A stretch of DNA of 64,000 bases. Origin: Wuchereria bancrofti. Lineage: Eukaryota; Nematoda; Chromadorea; Rhabditida; Onchocercidae. The notes under the pieces are model-generated. The model did not search any database. It worked only from the letters and a program-made list of their open reading frames with translations, and was not told the DNA's origin. How positions within the stretch are numbered: the first letter of the stretch is position 1; each line of letters starts with the position of its first letter. The translations under genes and the position numbers were made by a program. Location of the stretch: assembly GCA_005281725.1 (NCBI GenBank), contig SSBO01000009.1, positions 1,546,127-1,610,126 of the forward strand. Reading direction: 5' to 3'. Shown in pieces: positions 62,201-64,000 of the stretch.

Positions 62201-64000
62201 TCGTCTGATTTAATTGGCGGGTACGTACTTCAGTTATGAACTCCCAAATTTTAATTTTTATTCCTGAATTCAGATTCGAGTAAAAATTTTAATTTATTTT
62301 TTTCATTCATTTACTATGGCATGCATGTGTTTTTAATTTGAAACATAATCGAACATAATGTGTTTTTGATGGTTTATTGACATTTTAGGTATAAACCAGT
62401 GTCAATACCCTATTTGTTAAGACCACTAAAAAAAGAATTTGATGAATTATTTGCTGCAACGTTTGATTTGATAAAAAATGGAAAGTTTCTGAATCACTTA
62501 GAGGTGAGTTTTTTGTTATTTTCGAGACATTTTTTGGATTACATTCAGAAACTTAATTAAAAAGTGCTTAATATTTTAAGAACATTTAACATAAAGACAA
62601 TAACTTGTAGCTTATTTTGTGTAATTCTTTCCTCGACCATTCCGCTAGATACCTGTCTGGTTGTGACACAAAACATGTTGCGATTAGAATTGTCTCTAGA
62701 ATTGATGATTCGTGCCCGACTTTGCCATTACTTGTTTCACTTGTTTTGAAATGTAACGAAATTATTTATCATCATGAAACCTATCGTTTCTTTTAATAAA
62801 AGGAAAAATTATTAACAAGGTAGTAAAAGAAGGTGGAGTGGAATATTTGTACTTGGCTTTACTTACGTAATTTGGATGTATCAGCAAATAGTTTTGCTTA
62901 GCGTAGTTCTAGAGATACCGAAAAAAACAAGTGAAACAAATCATTGTAGATGTGTTTATCAAATGGACGATACAGTGACTATGCAAAATTAATTGCGGAA
63001 ACAGCACGTCGTAGATTAAAAATGTCATCCAAACATAACTCTCTCAAATCGTGGGCGAAGTTACTTGTTCGAGCAGAACGTTGTGCAGAATCACTGAAAG
63101 CTTCAGCTGTTTCCTTTGCATATGTTCGTGGAGCAGTCGCTGAAGTAAACCACTAAAAAGCTTTATTTTTCTTGAAACTCCAATCTACGATTACAGAACG
63201 TTGCTTTTCTAGTCCCAAATGATTTTTTATTTTTCTGTTAACAAATATTCGTTTTTGCTATCTGATTTTGAAGCTACACCTTACCAAAATCGTTCTTTGT
63301 CTAGGCTGCTGAACGAGGTGAGTGGCTTCTGGTTGATGAAATTAATTTGGCTACGCCGGAATGTCTAGATTCTGTGGTACGCCTTACTGAAGATCCAGAA
63401 AGTCGACATCCAGATTTCCGTTTGTTTGCCTGCATGAATCCTGCGAGTGATGTAGGGAAACGAAATCTACCACCTGGAATAAGGTGAGAGAATTTTTGAG
63501 GTTCAAATTTCTTAAAATTAATTTGTCAGTGTGCATTTTATGTCTTTGCAGAAGCCGCTTCACTGAAATTTTTGTACATGAAACTACAGAAATGGAGCAA
63601 CTGCATATCATCGCACAGGCTTATCTTCCATCATTTGATGTTGCAAAAATATCTATTGTGCTGGAACTTTATCAAACATTGTGTATAGCTTTTCCTGGAA
63701 AATATAGGTTTGTTCTGCAGCATTTAAGTCAGTCATATTCAATTAACATCTTTACTGCAAACGATTTTCTCATGAAATATCAGGAATTAATGTTTTGCAT
63801 ATGCCAATTTTTTCAGCTTACGTACTTTATGTCGTGCATTAGCATTCATGGCAGAGAATGTATTTGGAAATGACGTACGTAACATGTATGAAGCAGTATC
63901 AATGTCCTTCATGAGTAATCTGAATGCGGAAGCTCAAGCAGTTGTTGGGAAACTTATTCAAAGTAAAATGAATAAAATTTCACTGGGTAAAATGAACGCG
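59252..64000 (+). CDS. mdn-1: Midasin (MDN1/Rea1), N-terminal part, cut by the window end
   Basis: A dynein-related giant AAA ATPase (about 5000 residues) that strips assembly factors from pre-60S ribosomal particles in the nucleus. Exons 59252-59464, 60014-60187, 60602-60762, 60971-61195, 61294-61572, 62011-62220, 62389-62503, 62950-63144, 63305-63483, 63552-63707 and 63817-64000 (open) give the first 697 residues. AAA1 has Walker A GPIGCGKTS (72-80) and Walker B IILLEDID (about 136-143). AAA2 has Walker A GETGVGKT (383-390), the midasin-typical VVNLSQHSDSSDLIGGYKP run, Walker B WLLVDEIN (about 531-538), and the sensor-like FACMNPASDVGKRNLP followed by RSRFTEIFV. The Lys-rich start (MKVKKTRKQKRK) could be a nuclear signal. 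All junctions are in phase and the reading frame is open at base 64000. Confidence 0.93.

Noticed and set aside
1..64000. tRNA, rRNA, spliced-leader RNA, CRISPR and transposase genes
   Set aside because: I looked for T-loop-like words, long inverted terminal repeats, array-like repeats and integrase or transposase motifs and found none that hold up by eye.

Overview
The window looks like nuclear DNA of a nematode, most likely a filarial or other spirurid worm. The evidence is the roughly 70% AT composition, introns mostly of 60-300 bases with TTTCAG-type acceptors, acceptor-like sites a few bases before several start codons (as expected for spliced-leader trans-splicing), and protein families with nematode-like features. 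There are no bacterial-style operons and no rRNA or tRNA genes. All gene models below were built by hand from splice sites and reading-frame phase, without transcripts or alignments.

Layout. (1) 1-4.4 kb: a Rap2-type small GTPase on the minus strand (2823-4409), with two well-phased plus-strand exons of an unidentified gene next to it (2061-2483). (2) 4.4-16.6 kb: mostly non-coding sequence with GA, CA and trinucleotide repeats and a few isolated exon-like stretches. (3) 16.6-29.2 kb: a very AT-rich block with two minus-strand multi-pass membrane protein genes. One is an unrecognised four-span protein (16653-18654). The other is a six-span protein resembling Bax inhibitor-1 (26508-29188). An assembly gap of Ns lies between them (25599-25814). 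(4) 30.35-44.25 kb: a 40-exon plus-strand gene for the nucleoporin ELYS/MEL-28, with a beta-propeller, helical domain and basic tail. (5) 46.8-49.5 kb: a short plus-strand gene whose 3' exons copy the ELYS tail. (6) 51.19-51.74 kb: a two-exon minus-strand gene whose C-terminus carries a BH3 motif very like that of C. elegans EGL-1. (7) 54.56-58.33 kb: AOS1/SAE1, subunit 1 of the SUMO-activating enzyme. (8) 59.25 kb to the window end: the N-terminal part of midasin (MDN1/Rea1), the giant AAA ATPase of 60S ribosome assembly; it continues past the window.

The genes do not form one pathway. Themes do recur: nuclear envelope and chromatin (ELYS, its tail paralogue, SUMO E1), ribosome assembly in the nucleus (midasin), and cell death control (BH3-only protein, Bax-inhibitor-like protein). 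The most notable observations are the EGL-1-like BH3-only gene, the partial ELYS paralogue, the PP1-docking pair of motifs kept in the ELYS tail, and two consecutive ELYS introns that are copies of each other.
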